Shown here one piece after another: positions 1 to 11,447 of a DNA stretch of 64,000 nt. The notes below the pieces were generated by a model. It worked only from the letters and a program-made list of their open reading frames with translations. It was not told where the DNA came from and did not search any database. The translations under genes and the position numbers were made by a program. The number at the start of each line of letters is the position of its first letter. Position 1 is the first letter of the stretch. This DNA is from Taudactylus pleione (lineage: Eukaryota > Chordata > Amphibia > Anura > Myobatrachidae), in contig JAUIMM010000885.1 in NCBI GenBank assembly GCA_031769625.1, positions 4,731,001 through 4,795,000 of the forward strand. Direction: 5' to 3'.

Positions 1-24
1 GTAGTTAAGTTTTATTATGTGATA

Positions 25-330
25 TTGTCCAAATCCATCCAGTGGAAGGACCAGAACAGCCTCTCTGGGTCAAAGTTCTACCCGGCGCACTCCACCGTGA
101 AGTCCAACCGGGACCCCAACCACTCCATTAGGCATTCCAGACCAATTGCCACCCCTCTGTGAACTTTTCATCCAAATCCATCCAGTGGAAGGCCCAGAAC
201 AGGCTCCCCATATCAAAAATTCTGCCCAGCGTACACCAACGGGAGGTCTGGCTGGGACCCTAACCCCCTTAAAACCTGGCCAGCATCCAACTGGACCACC
301 TTGCGTTGGTTTCATCTCAATAGGTGCAGG
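25..330. repeat. Two diverged copies of a ~143-bp tandem unit
   Basis: The block CATCCAGTGGAAGG recurs near 35 and 178, followed in each copy by CCAGAACAG and a CTGGG(A/T)C stretch. The spacing gives a unit of about 143 bp. No coding or transposon signature was recognised. The 91-aa and 80-aa open frames here are opposite-strand shadows of the same repeat. Confidence 0.55.
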
Positions 331-536
331 GGTGTCCGAATGCATAATGAGACAAACAAACAGACCGATTTTAGCATTTTATATATAAGATTTCAAAATT
401 ATAATTATTGTAATGATCGCGCCTTCTGTTTTACACAGTTATTTATTGTGTGACATTTCCAGAATGGTTGAAGAACGTGATTAACTTACTATTCATTAAA
501 TTTACATCAGAAAAAGTAGACGGAATGTAATAAGGA

Positions 537-706
537 CTCTATCTACTAAGCCTTGAGGAGAGATAAAGTGGGTGGAGATAAAGTACCAACCAATCAGCTC
601 CTAACTGTCATTTTTCCAACACAGCCTGTAACATGTCAGTTAGAAGCTGATTGGTTGTTAATTTTTCTCTCTCCACTTATCTCTCTCCAAAGCTTTACAC
701 ATCTCC
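537..706. mobile_element. Foldback MITE, 'CTAAGCC / gctgattgg' family
   Basis: The left arm (ACTAAGCCTTGAGGAGAG, then CCAATCAGCTCCTAACTG) is answered by an inverted right arm (GTTAGAAGCTGATTGG, then CTCTCCAAAGCTTTACAC). No coding capacity. Ends are placed by comparison with the cleaner copy at 3507-3646. No TSD could be assigned. Confidence 0.6.
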
Positions 707-819
707 CTTCTACTTACACAACGGGGGAGATGTTTTAAACATTAAGAGGATAGGTGGAGCAGTAGCCCTTGACAGGATGCTCCAGACATGGACACCGCTG
801 CCTATAGAACCTCCCAGAG

Positions 820-1117
820 CAGTGGCGTCACCCGATGCGGGGAGGGGCGATATGTGCTGCGTGCCGCTGAAAAGGGGGCGTGATCACATGGGAAGGGGTG
901 TGGCCTCATGGCAGAACTCCTGGGCGGGCCAGAGGTGTGGACTGTCCTGTGTGCAGTGCTGGCCGGCTACCTCACAGTTGTCTGGAGCCGAGTGCTGCAC
1001 TTATTATACAGGGCAGCACCTGGCTCCTGTCACTGAGGGGGGAGTCTGCACCTTGGTGTCACCCCCCACGGCGGGTGACACCCAGGTGCGGCCTGCACCC
1101 CCCTTGTGATGGCACTG
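820..1117. mobile_element. Non-autonomous hAT element, 298 bp, TSD TCCCAGAG
   Basis: It begins CAGTGGCGTCAC and ends GGCACTG. It is flanked by a perfect 8-bp duplication TCCCAGAG (812-819 and 1118-1125), which is diagnostic of hAT transposition. The interior, with GGGTGACACC and GCACCCCCCTTGTG blocks, matches the inverted copy at 46349-46676. No transposase is encoded. Confidence 0.85.
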
Positions 1118-1187
1118 TCCCAGAGCACCCTCTGCTGTTCTTCCAGGTGCTGGTGGCCCCGCTTCTCTCGCCATGATGTCAAGTGCC

Positions 1188-1262
1188 AGTTAGGAGCTGA
1201 TTGGTTGGTACTTTATCTCCGTCCACTTTATCTCTCTCCAGGGATTAGTACAAAGACCCCTA
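1188..1262. mobile_element. Right half of a 'gctgattgg' MITE
   Basis: Only the right arm is present: CAGTTAGGAGCTGATTGG, then CTTTATCTC and CTCTCCAGGGATTAG. It matches the right arms at 641 and 3588. The left arm is missing, so this is a truncated copy. Confidence 0.55.
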
Positions 1263-1439
1263 TGTCACTGCTGACTTCTCATAGTCTACAATCTGTAAGT
1301 ATCACTGTATAAGTGCCTTACAGAAAATGGCGGTGTTGCTTATTGTGACCAATACAATTTTAAGAGTCACTTTCAGACTGTGATCAAGCTAAAGCGCACA
1401 AAAAGTGTACAAATGTGGGAACATCAAGGTCATCAGAAA

Positions 1440-1768
1440 CTTATTTAACCTCTGAGTAAGTCTATGCTGTCTCAGACAGAACAGCTCTACTAAGATGCCG
1501 GGGCCTCTGCAGCTGCGAATTCGCAGAACCTCACTAGAGCATACCCAGAAAATGGTCCCAACACGCCAGCATTTTTGTAGTCCCCCCCCAAGCACCTCCC
1601 CTAAACGCTGAGTACCTATGACACACTTTGCAAATGAATCCTCTCTACCATCACAGCCGCTAATCCAGCGCCACACGTGCGCAGTGCGGCTTTGACGCAT
1701 GTGCAGTAGCAAAAAATTGCTCCACTTTGCGCAATATCGACATTGCATCATCTCCGAATTAGGCCCTA
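1440..1768. repeat. Decayed element of the GGGCC...TTCAG group (tentative)
   Basis: The right side ends CTCCGAATTAGGCCC followed by TAA, resembling the CTGAATCAGGCCC terminus of the 3-bp-TSD family. The interior has CGCATGTGCAGT and GTGCGCAGTGCGG blocks like those in other members. The left terminus is not recognisable. The 153-aa minus-strand frame has no supporting similarity that I can see. Confidence 0.3.
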
Positions 1769-2019
1769 AGTGCATCTCCTGGCAGACCTCATAATAGAAT
1801 CCAGACGCCATATCATCACACGCACTCATTGAATGTTGTATAGCGCCCAAAAATGCACGTTGTTATTATTAAAGGGCCCTAACCATAATATCATGAGTGA
1901 GAGTAAAAATCTCTGATATCAGTGTCCACCGTGTGCCGGAGAAAAGGTTGGAAACAGCCCCTTTTAAGTGAATGATTGGAAAAATCTCTGCATAATGCGC
2001 TCTCTCTGCTGCAGTCTTA

Positions 2020-2330
2020 GGGTTAAATTTACTAAGTGTTGAGTTTGTGTGAGTTTGTGTGAATTGTGTGAGTATACAAACTCATGTGAGTTTAGGGATT
2101 TTTTTCATCTCGCAAATTTACTAAAGACATACTCGAGTGAGTTTGAAGTGAGTTCTCTTTTGTCACTGTTAAAACTCATGTGAGATTGCAAACTGGAAAA
2201 AACTCACCATCGGCCAAATTAGGAAGTACTCTACATGAAAAAGATGCAACTCGCAAATTTACTAAGATTCCAGTTTCCAATCTCGTGTGAGATTGTAGCA
2301 AACTCACTGTGAAATAGAAGTTTTAAAAAC
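2020..2330. mobile_element. Foldback element rich in ACTCATGTGAG / CTCACTG
   Basis: The block holds repeated AAATTTACTAAG motifs at 2029, 2113 and 2256, and interleaved inverted GTGAGTTTG and CAAACTCA words. Similar AAATTTACTAAG terminal words occur in other palindromic MITEs. The exact ends are uncertain. Confidence 0.4.
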
Positions 2331-2349
2331 TTACTTGTTTAAGTAGGGT

Positions 2350-3465
2350 TAATTATTTTAAAGGTCCACCCCCCCCCCCCCCCCACAAAAGACTAACCAG
2401 CCCCGGACTTGCCAACCAGTCCTAGTTCTTAAAATTACAGTGTAAAAAATGTGTAAGGTTCTACTGTAAGTTAAGAACCAGCACCAGGCAGCAGGGTCAG
2501 AGCTGGTTTTAAATATAGGGTGATAAAAATGGCCCTTTCTAGTGGGGGACTGATGCCACAGCCAGGGGTGCCCTTTCACCGGGCCCCCCAGCCGCAGCAT
2601 CAGAGTAGAACTGCAGGTCCCAGCAAGCCTCCCCTGAATGCTGGTACTTATGTAACAATATGCTGTAGCGTCTCGTTACAGTGTCTCCAAGGCCTTATTT
2701 GGATTACTGTGAAGAACATCGTGGGACAAAAGGTGAGTAGTGGATCTTTTTTACAGGTACTACCATTGGATACTTTACGTTGAGAAGGGGACTTGAACAT
2801 CTGGAAGAAGGTGAGTATGTGAGTGTGTATGGATGCAATAAAACTTTATTTTCACAGAGTGTGTGTCTTGTTTTTTTTTTACACATTTCGTTAAAAGGGG
2901 AACTACTGGTACCAGTGGCCCCTCAATTCCCTGCATGCTGGTACTTGTGGTTCTCCAAGTACCAGCATGTGGGGGAGGCTTGCTGGGATCTGCAGTTCTA
3001 CTGTAAAGACAATGTTGTTAATTATATTTTTAACACACCTACACTATCAACCCGCCACCCACCACCAAGGGGTGGCGGGGATAGCTCTGGGCTATCAGCC
3101 CAGGCCAGCGGTACCATGGAGAGGGGGGGACCCCTTTATTGGAGGAGTTCCCAACTCCACAGGGATCCCTGGCCTGGGCTGACTAGTGGTCAGGGCTGAT
3201 GCTGTGGCTGGGGTCCCTGTGAATGGACTCCCCTGGCTGTGGCATCAGCTCCCCACCAGAAAGGGTCCAGTGCTGGTTAATTATTGGGGTACCCCTACGC
3301 AAATTTTTTACCCCTGTAATTAAAACCAGGACTGGCTCTGCAGCCTGGTGCTGGTACCTAATTTACGGTGGAACCCTACTCATTTTGTTCCCTGTAATTT
3401 TAGGTACCAGGACAGGCTGGCAAGTCCGGGGCTGGTTAAGCTTTAGGGGGGGACCTTATTTAATT
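2350..3465. mobile_element. ~1.1-kb non-autonomous DNA element with long inverted repeats
   Basis: The left arm CCAGCCCCGGACTTGCCA (2399 on) is the inverse of TGGCAAGTCCGGGGCTGG (3419-3436). The pairing extends about 200 bp, through the motif TAAAATTACAG and its complement. An inner inverted pair lies near 2605-2640 and 2960-3000 (AACTGCAGGTCCCAGCAAGC against its near-inverse). The interior carries two donor-like AG|GTGAGTA sites, at 2733 and 2811. A poly-C run lies at 2368-2384. No transposase. Confidence 0.65.
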
Positions 3466-3506
3466 TTTTTTATTATTATTTAACATCTCCCCCTTTGCGT
3501 AACTTG

Positions 3507-3646
3507 GAGGTAGATGCACTAAGCCTTGGAGAGAGATAAGTGGAGAGAGAAAAGTAACAACCAATCAGGCTGTGTTTGAAAAATGACAGTTAGGAGCTGA
3601 TTGGTTGGCATTTAATTTCTCTCCATGGCTTTGATACATCTCCACC
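3507..3646. mobile_element. Foldback MITE, 140 bp, TSD TTG
   Basis: The termini GAGGTAGATG and CATCTCCACC are inverted, and TTG flanks both sides (3504-3506, 3647-3649). The core holds ACCAATCAG and CAGTTAGGAGCTGATTGG. Same family as 537-706 and 40644-40820. The 3-bp TSD points to a PIF/Harbinger-type mechanism. Confidence 0.7.
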
Positions 3647-3649
3647 TTG

Positions 3650-4177
3650 ATTTCTATAGGAGGGGGTTGAACATTTGGCCATTACACCGCATGAGTTTGC
3701 CCATCGCTGATTTAACCCCCCAAAAAATAAAGTCTGAGTGAATGATCTTTTGATAATAGCACAATTTACCCCAGTGATAGATGAGCAACCAAATGTGCAA
3801 ACCAAGTTACCAGTCTGCCAGTATGTGGATGAGGAGATGAAGGGGTTAAATTATGCTCATATCTATTGTGCTTTATAGATATGTGATAACATTTATATGT
3901 CTGTGATAGGCCACGTGTAGTTCATCAGTACAGACGGATATGCTTACTGGCAGAACCTATGGCGCTGATAGATGTCAGTGGTGTGCGATGGAGGTCAGAT
4001 CGCACGGCAAAAACGTAACCTGGCTTCTTGGTTTAGTAACCTGCAGATAACAAGACAAAGGGTAACACAGGGTTAATGCAGGTGTGCACATACAACAGGT
4101 ACAAACAGATCCAGACAGGAGCTTATGGTGGAAAAGCAGGTGGTGTGTATTTTGGAGTAGCACACACCTGTATATAC
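3650..4177. other. No recognised feature
   Basis: About 530 bp of AT-rich sequence between two transposons. Open frames are short and none resembles a known protein. Confidence 0.5.
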
Positions 4178-4439
4178 TCAGGAGGCAGGGCCGGATTAAC
4201 AATGGGGCGGGTGGAGCTGCAGCTCCAGGCCCTCCCATGAAAATAGGCCCACACCACCAAGGAGGATCCGCTGGAGACAGGAACAATTTTTTTTTCCTGT
4301 CGGAACAAGCGGCCGGCCGACGTCCTGCCCTTCCACACCACCCGGGAAATCCTAGTCCTGGCTGCCTTACAAAAATGTATAGAGCGGCGCAGTAGAAGGC
4401 TCTGCTTCACAATCCCTGCCTGCGCCGCGTAGTGTGCCT

Positions 4440-4696
4440 CAGCTCCTCCTCTCCTCTTTGCCATGTGATGTCACGCTGCGTGACGTCACATAAGCGCCGC
4501 CGCGACGGGTCTCATGGATGTGTGCTGCCATTGACACAATGGTGGAATAAGGAGGAGACGCACCGCACCTGACACCAACAGCACCTGACCTTCCTGTCAG
4601 TGCAGTGCCAGTGGGGAGAAGACCCTTGGAAGCCGAAGGTGTAAGCTTGGAAGAGGAGCCGAGGCAGAGGAACAGACAAGAGAGAAGAAGGTAAGT
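4440..4696 (+). promoter_or_regulatory. Promoter/first-exon-like module ending in AAG|GTAAGTG
   Basis: A CRE-type palindrome TGACGTCA lies at 4481-4488 in CpG-rich sequence. About 200 bp of purine-rich sequence follows, then a strong donor consensus AAG|GTAAGT at 4691, just upstream of the tandem arrays. Three other hATs in the window share this arrangement. Seen: the motifs. Inferred: a transcribed exon with the array as intron. There is no expression evidence. Confidence 0.4.
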
Positions 4697-4789
4697 GAAC
4701 TATGGGGGAGGGGAGTGCAGAGAGGGGGGAGGGGAGGAAGCAGATGGGTGCAGAGATGGGGGAGGAACACCATAATGGAGACAGAGAGG

Positions 4790-5606
4790 GGTTCATACTA
4801 ATGGATACAGAGGGAGGAAGGACATAATGCAGACAGATAGGGGGACATAAAGATAAACACAGAAGGGGGCATAGTAATGGATACTGGGAGGCACATGAAA
4901 ATGATTACGGGGGTGGCACATACTAATAGACAGGTAAGGCATTATAAAGAACATAGAGGGGGAACATAATTATGGACATGAGGGGGGTGGTACATAGTAA
5001 TGGACACAGAGGGGGAAAGGACATAATAATGCACACAGATGGGGACATAATAGATACAGGGGGGCATAATAATGGACACAGGGGACACACACATAATAAC
5101 GGATACAGAGGAGGTGAAGCACATATTAATGGACACTGGGGGGGCATAATAAAGAACACAGGAGGGAACATAATAATGAACACAGAGGGGGGTTGGGGCA
5201 TACTAATGGCCACAGAGGGGGAAGGACATAATAATGCACACAGATGGGAGGCATAATAACGGACACAGGGGGATGGCACATACTAATGTACACAGAGGGG
5301 GGAATAATAAATAACAGAGGGGACATAATAATGGACACAGGGGGGCATAATAATGGACACAGAGGAGGATGGCACATACTAATGAACATAGAGGGGGAAT
5401 AATAAATAATATAGGGGTGGACATAATAATGGACACAGGGAGGCATAATAATGGACACGGGGTGATGGCACATACTAATGGACACAGAAGGGGGAATAAC
5501 ACAGAGGGGGAACATAATGGATATAGGGGGAGGGCATAATAATAGACACAGAGGGGGTATGGCACATGCAAATGGACACAGATTGGGGGCATAATAATGG
5601 ACATAG
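4790..5606. repeat. Degenerate ~30-bp tandem repeat (gggcataataatggacacag)
   Basis: Loose repeats of CATAATAATGGACACAG with variable G-runs, within the 4.4-kb hAT. Units vary in length and sequence, so this is probably an older array than the next one. Minus-strand open frames crossing it are artefacts. Confidence 0.7.
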
Positions 5607-6940
5607 GTAGCACAACACGGGACATACAGATGAGGGGGTAGCACAACACAGGACATACAGATGAGGGGGTAGCACAACACAGGACATAGAGATGAGGGGG
5701 TAGCACAACACAGAACATACAGATGAGGGGGTAGTACAACACAGGACATACAGATGAGGAGGTAGCACAACACAGAACATACAGATGAGGGGGTAGCACA
5801 ACACAGGACATACAGATGAGGGGGTAGCACAACACAGGACATACAGATGAGGGGGTAGCACAACACAGGACATACAGATGAGGGGGTAGCACAACACAGA
5901 ACATACAGATGAGGGGGTAGTACAACACAGGACATACAGATGAGGAGGTAGCACAACACAGAACATACAGATGAGGGGGTAGCACAACACAGGACATACA
6001 GATGAGGGGGTAGCACAACACAGGACATACAGAGGAGGGGGTAGCACAACACAGGACATACAGATGAGGGGGTAGCACAACACAGGACATACAGATGAGG
6101 GGGTAGCACAACACAGAACATACAGATGAGGGGGTAGCACAACACAGGACATACAGATGAGGGGGTAGCACAACACAGAACATACAGATGAGGGGGTAGG
6201 ACAACACAGAACATACAGATGAGGGGGTAGCACAACACAGAACATACAGATGAGGGGGTAGCACAACACAGAACATACAGATGAGGGGGTAGCACAACAC
6301 AGAACATACAGATGAGGGGGTAGCACAACACAGGACATACAGATGAGGGTTTAGCACAACACAGGACATACAGGTGAGGGGGTAGCACAACACAGGACAT
6401 ACAGGTGAGGGGGTAGCACAACACAGGACATACAGATGAGGGGGTAGCACAACACAGAACATACAGATGAGGGGGTAGCACAACACAGGACATACAGATG
6501 AGGGGGTAGCACAACACAGGACAAATAGAGGAGGGGGTAGCACAATACAGGACATATAGAGGAGGGGGTAGCACAACACAGAACATACAGATGAGGGGGT
6601 AGCACAACACAGGACATACAGGTGAGGGGGTAGCACAACACAGGACATACAGAGGAGGGGGTAGCACAACACAGGACATACAGAGGAGGGGGTAGCACAA
6701 CACAGGACATACAGATGAGGGGGTAGCACAACACAGAACATACAGATGAGGGGGTAGCACAACACAGAACATACAGATGAGGGGGTAGGACAACACAGAA
6801 CATACAGATGAGGGGGTAGCACAACACAGAACATACAGATGAGGGGGTAGCATAACACAGAACATACAGATGAGGGGGTAGCACAACACAGGACATACAG
6901 ATGAGGGGGTAGCACAACACAGGACATACAGGTAAGGTGG
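5607..6940. repeat. 31-bp satellite, ~43 copies
   Basis: The unit is about 31 bp, with the core AGCACAACACAGGACATACA plus GATGAGGGGGT. Units differ at a few recurrent positions (GGACATAC/GAACATAC, GATGAGG/GAGGAGG/GGTGAGG). Because 31 is not divisible by 3 and the unit has no stop on the minus strand, all three minus frames stay open. This yields apparent proteins of 640, 574 and 287 aa with a 31-residue period. They are not genes. Confidence 0.92.
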
Positions 6941-7350
6941 GAAGCTTAGTGCAACACATACAGGTATGGGAGGTGGGGGCAAATAATACAGAACATAAAG
7001 ACCTAGAGGGGTACAAGCAGACATATCAAAGGACAGAGGACAACACAAAGAAAAAAGTTAAGGATGGAAAGAATAATCTAAATAAAATGTACATTATGAC
7101 TGCAATAGTAATATTAGAATAAATGCTGTCTATCCTATATAAACTCTGAGAAGGAAAATTGGGGCTTGCATTTTGTGAACCACCCCTAAAACCACCTGTA
7201 TCCCAGGTCAGTGATAGAAAAACAGCTTCTGCGGGAAGAGGTGTGAATAACAACGGGCCCACTGAGAGGTAGGACAATTTCATTTAAGAAATGAGAATGT
7301 TATAAAAAAAATTTTTGGTGTTTTTCTTTTTATGTCAGACTTTGAAAACA

Positions 7351-8140
7351 GTATTTCTGTCTGTAATGTGGTGAGGGAATGATGTGAGTGAGGGGTATAT
7401 GTGTGTCTGTAATGTGGTGAGGGAATGATGTGAGTGAGGGGTATTTGTGTCTGTAATGTGGTGAGGGAATGATGTGAGTGAAGGGTATATGTGTGTCTGT
7501 AATGTGGTGAGGGAATGATGTGAGTGAGGGGTATATGTGTGTCTGTAATGTGGTGAGGGAATGATGTGAGTGAGGGGTATTTGTGTGTCTGTAATGTGGT
7601 GAGGGAATGATGTGAGTGAGGGGTATTTGTGTGTCTGTAATGTGGTGAGGGAATGATGTGAGTGAGGGGTATTTGTGTGTCTGTAATGTGGTGAGGGAAT
7701 TATGTGAGTGAGGGGTATATGTGTGTCTGTAATGTGGTGAGGGAATGATGTGAGTGAGGGGTATTTGTGTGTCTGTAATGTGGTGAGGGAATGATGTGAG
7801 TGAGGGGTATTTGTGTGTCTGTAATGTGGTGAGGGAATGATGTGAGTGAGGGGTATTTGTGTCTGTAATGTGGTGAGGGAATGATGTGAGTGAGGGGTAT
7901 ATGTGTGTCTGTAATGTGGTGAGGGAATGATGTGAGTGAGGGATATTTGTGTCTGTAATGTGGTGAGGGAATGATGTGAGTGAGGGGTATATGTGTGTCT
8001 GTAATGTGGTGAGGGAATGATGTGAGTGAGGGGTATTTGTGTCTGTAATGTGGTGAGGAAATGATGTGAGTGAGGGGTATATGTGTGTCTGTAATGTGGT
8101 GAGGGAATGATGTGAGTGAGGGGTATTTGTGAGTCTGTTA
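7351..8140. repeat. ~47-bp minisatellite, ~17 copies
   Basis: The unit contains CTGTAATGTGGTGAGGGAAT, then GATGTGAGTGAGGGGTAT and a variable TTGTGTGT/ATGTGTGT. Units are 45-47 bp and nearly identical, so homogenisation is recent. It lies near the right end of the 4.4-kb hAT. Confidence 0.9.
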
Positions 8141-8789
8141 TGAGAGGTATATCAGTGTGTCAGCATCAGGGTCAGGGAGTGGTGGTGAGAGGGATCACAG
8201 ATGGTGAAATATGGGGTCAGTGAGCGATAGTGAATGATGGGTACTTCAGTGTTTGCAGGATGGTCTCCCGCAAGAGGTAGTGGGTAAGAGGTTTGGTGTT
8301 TATAGCATTGATTGATGGGCAAAATGTATTCAGTGGGTGGTGGGCAAGGTAGTGTAGTACAGGCAGCAATAATTACACCTGTGCCTACACAAAGGTTGTG
8401 TGATAGGTGACAACTATCGGCCTACCAAAATGTATGTGGTGGGGGCACAAATATATATGCAAAGTGGGGAGGGTCATTGGGGTGGTTGAAGGTAGGCGCT
8501 AGACCACTCCACAACATACAGGCCACGCCCCCCGCATCGTTGGTTACACCCCTGCGGCAGCATACAATAGGCCCTTCATAAATTTCAGCTCCAGGCCCAT
8601 CTGGACCTTAATCTGGCACTGTCAGGAGGAGGCCGTTTAGCAGTGAGTGGTGGTGATACATTGGCATTTGTGGTGCCACGGCTGTATTATACAGTCTCTG
8701 CATGGAAAACACTCAGGGCACATCCTCTTCTAATGCAGGATGAGAGAGTAGATGCGCGGAAACACTATGCATGTTCAGTAGTGCATTTG

Positions 8790-9339
8790 GGGGGTCATTC
8801 AGACCCACTCGCGAGCGGCAGTATGCTCGCAAGTGGGTCGATGTTCCCCACTGCGCATGCGCACGACGGAGGGAGCTCCGTCGTGCGCATGCACGAGACC
8901 CGGCGAGCGAAGGACTTTCCATCGCTCCGGGTCTCGCACCAAAGGGGGCGTACTGTCGATGTTGATTGACAGCACGCCCCCTTTGGTGGGCGTTCCGGGG
9001 GCGTGCCTGCCAGACGGAGGCGTTCCTATGGGAACGCCTACCGTCTGAAGCCGGCCCCACTGACATGACTAGTGATGTCAGTGGGAGTGATTTTGGCTCT
9101 GATAGAGCCAAAATCACTCCTGGCCTTGCGGTTGAGAAACCAGACCACAGGGTTTCACTTGCAAGTCCGATGGTCGCGATGGTCAAGACCATCGCGACCA
9201 TCTTGTTGGACGCTCGTATATGCTGTGGGTGGTGACCCACAGCTATACGAGCGTCCAGGAGGACGCTCCATTTTAATGGAGGTGGGCCCTGATTCATAGC
9301 GAGCGCTCTGGTCAGAGCGTCCGGCTCTGAATCAGGGCC
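8790..9339. mobile_element. Hairpin-chain element (H1), 550 bp, TSD TTG
   Basis: It ends CTGAATCAGGGCC, with TTG on both sides (8787-8789, 9340-9342). The interior is a run of nine or more consecutive inverted repeats: CGACGGAG/CTCCGTCG, GAGACCCGG/CCGGGTCTC, AAAGGGGGCG/CGCCCCCTTT, GGCGTTCC/GGAACGCC, CCACTGACAT/ATGTCAGTGG, GATTTTGGCTCT/AGAGCCAAAATC, GATGGTCGCGATGGTC and its inverse, CTCGTATATGCTGTGGGT and its near-inverse. Non-coding. Tentatively PIF/Harbinger-like by its G-start and 3-bp TSD. Confidence 0.8.
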
Positions 9340-9342
9340 TTG

Positions 9343-10170
9343 GTTCAGAGGTTGCTCTGTGACATTAGCGTACCTCCATCTATGGTACAAATTCCCCTCC
9401 TTACAATGCTGGCATAACAAAAAGTACCTTTGTGATAATCAAGTAAGGTAGTCGGCTTCTACCAGACGTTGATGCAGTGGTTTGTGGTGCCGACAATTTC
9501 CTGTTGTATCCTGTTCGTGACGCCAAATTGTGATACTCAAGTAAGCAGTATCGAGTCATGAAGTTTCTTCCTTATCAAAACATATTATTCTGTTCCGCCG
9601 ATTCAGCACAGGTTTCACTGTTACTCAACAGAGAAGTAAAGCAGGATCGTTGCACATAGAAAATATTACAATATCTAATAACCTTCACCACAATAATGGT
9701 TTATACAATTTATTTAACTGGAAACGTGACTGGGTAGACTTGTTTTGCTTTGTAATATTATACTTATGCGGTTGTATTATCCCTATAATAAAACACTTCT
9801 ATAGCAAAACAAACTTCTTATACTTACAACCAATGTAAAGCATTACTTAATAACAGATCACAGTGTCAACAATATTTTACATAGAACAAGGCAGTTCATA
9901 TATTAACTTTAACCTTGGGGCCCCATAAAGTGAGGTAAATCAGTTCAGTATGATGGAGCTCGGTGGTGCACTCGCCAGAAAGTATTTCCTCCTTGTAGAC
10001 TCTTTATCAGAGTTATGGAGCCTGCAGTTTATATATGTTATACAGCACATACTGTGTCTGCTAAGCTGTGCTGAAGTAAGGACTAAAGTGTCTTAGTTTT
10101 GCATAGAAATAGTTGCAACACACTGATGTGATTTCAGATGTTACTTTGTAAACATCCCAGCATTAGCAAC
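9343..10170. other. Unassigned sequence, possible old retroelement
   Basis: The phrase GTGACGCCAAATTGTGATAC and two TGTGATA(A/C)TCAAGTAAG words (9431, 9530) hint at LTR-type sequence. No paired LTR, primer site or protein similarity could be shown. It hosts the insertion at 10174. Confidence 0.25.
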
Positions 10171-10173
10171 AAA

Positions 10174-10771
10174 GGCCCTCATTCAGACCCGGACGCAATT
10201 AGCGCTCGCTCGTCCTGAAAATAGGGGTGGCTATTCAAATGAACCGTTCGCTGTTTGCGGTCTGTTCACGCCTCTAGGTCTGAACGAGCGTACAAAACTT
10301 GCGGTCGTTTTTTGGGAAACTACGCCCCCTGGCCGCTCGCATCCTACGTCATGTCCGCTATTTATTAGATTAATCGAGTACATCGACCAGCGTATGAACT
10401 GCTCGCTATTCTTGTGGTTGGTTTTTGCTACCACAATTTTGCGAGCAGTTCTGGCTTAAAAAAACCCAGTGACGTGGTCAATGACGCTGCTGTTTTAAAT
10501 ATGCACACCCATAAAATGCCCGTTTTGACCTTTAAGCACGCCTGCGATCGGATCTCCACTCCCCGTTTTCAAGCACCTTCCCCTGTTACCGCCCTCATAC
10601 GCCTACTCCTGTCACTCAAATTATCAGGCATTCGCTATTTTGCGAGCACATGAATTTTGGCCGCACTGACTGGTTCGCGCATGCGTATAACGATCCGTAT
10701 GCATGCGCAGTTGGGCAAACATCGCTTGGAGCGAACGAGCTGCCGCTTACGAGTGGCTCTGAATCAGGCCC
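10174..10771 (-). mobile_element. H2 element, 598 bp, TSD AAA
   Basis: It starts GGCCCTCATTCAG and ends CTGAATCAGGCCC, flanked by AAA (10171-10173, 10772-10774). The interior (CTGTTCACGCCTCTAGG, TACGTCATGTCCGC, CATGCGCAGTTGGGC) is the reverse of the copies at 12239, 27014 and 32599. No transposase. Termini are shared with H1, so H1 and H2 probably used the same enzyme. Confidence 0.8.
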
Positions 10772-10891
10772 AAAGTTTCATGAGTACTGTGCTCCAGAAA
10801 GTCTCTGAGAATATTATTACTGGAAAGTTTGCTGGCGAAAAAGATGTTAATAAGATTCTGGTGCTGTTCCTTGGTCAGGGCTGAACACTAT

Positions 10892-11444
10892 GGCCCTCAT
10901 TCAGACCCGCTCGCAAGAGCTATGCGCTCGCAAGCGGGTCGATGGTGGGGCACTGTGCATGTGTGGCATGTGCAATGCACGTACGTGGCGTGCACAATGC
11001 GCGTGCGTGAGCCCCGGAGTGAGTGAGAAATTCACTCTCTCCGGAGCTGGCTACAAACGGGGCGGCTGTCGATGTTGATCGACAGCTCACCCCGTTTTGT
11101 AGACAAGGAGGGGGGGGGGTGGCTGGTCAAACTGAGGCATTCTTGAAGGAACGCCTGCCATTTGTGGGTGGCCCTACTGATATCGCTCGTGATGTCAGTA
11201 GTGAGATTCCTGCTCTATTTGAGCAGGAAGCTCACTGTGGCTTGCGGAAGACGAGACCCTACCACAAGGGTCTCGTCGCAAGCCTAATGGTCGCGATAAT
11301 CGTGACCATCACCTGGCTGCTCGCAAAAGCTATGGGTGGTCACCCACAGCTTAGCGAGCGGCCAGGAGCCCGGGTTAAAAAAAAAGCATCCGCCCTGATT
11401 CAGAGCGAGCACTCGCTTTTTGCGAGCACCTCTGAATGAGGTCC
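10892..11444. mobile_element. Hairpin-chain element (H1), 553 bp, TSD TAT
   Basis: It starts GGCCCTCATTCAG and ends CTGAATGAGGTCC, with TAT on both sides (10889-10891, 11445-11447). Same hairpin order as 8790-9339 but diverged arms. The hairpin at 11201-11236 reads TTCCTGCTC against GAGCAGGAA, where 9086-9118 has TTTTGGCTC against GAGCCAAAA. Confidence 0.8.
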
Positions 11445-11447
11445 TAT

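Larger units (their letters stand above)
4186..8621. mobile_element. Giant non-autonomous hAT element, 4436 bp, TSD TCAGGAGG
   Basis: It begins CAGGGCCGGATTAAC and ends TTAATCTGGCACTG, inverted termini shared with 23476-24484. It is flanked by a perfect 8-bp duplication TCAGGAGG (4178-4185 and 8622-8629). Inside, in order: a GC-rich block with GTGACGTCAC, a splice-donor-like AAG|GTAAGTG at 4691, a degenerate ~30-bp repeat, a 31-bp satellite, a spacer, a 47-bp satellite, and a short right block. No transposase frame exists. Array expansion accounts for most of its size, since relatives are about 0.6-1.3 kb. Confidence 0.88.

Noticed and set aside
5607..6940. CRISPR array
   Set aside because: Units are contiguous with no unique spacers, and the context is a eukaryotic transposon.
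5126..7048. 640-, 574-, 287- and 221-codon open frames, minus strand
   Set aside because: Frames of a 31-bp satellite, open in all three phases with a 31-residue period and no domain. They lie inside a hAT element.
8713..9420. 235-codon open frame, minus strand
   Set aside because: Lies over the hairpin-chain H1 element and extends past both ends. GC-rich stems rarely contain stops.
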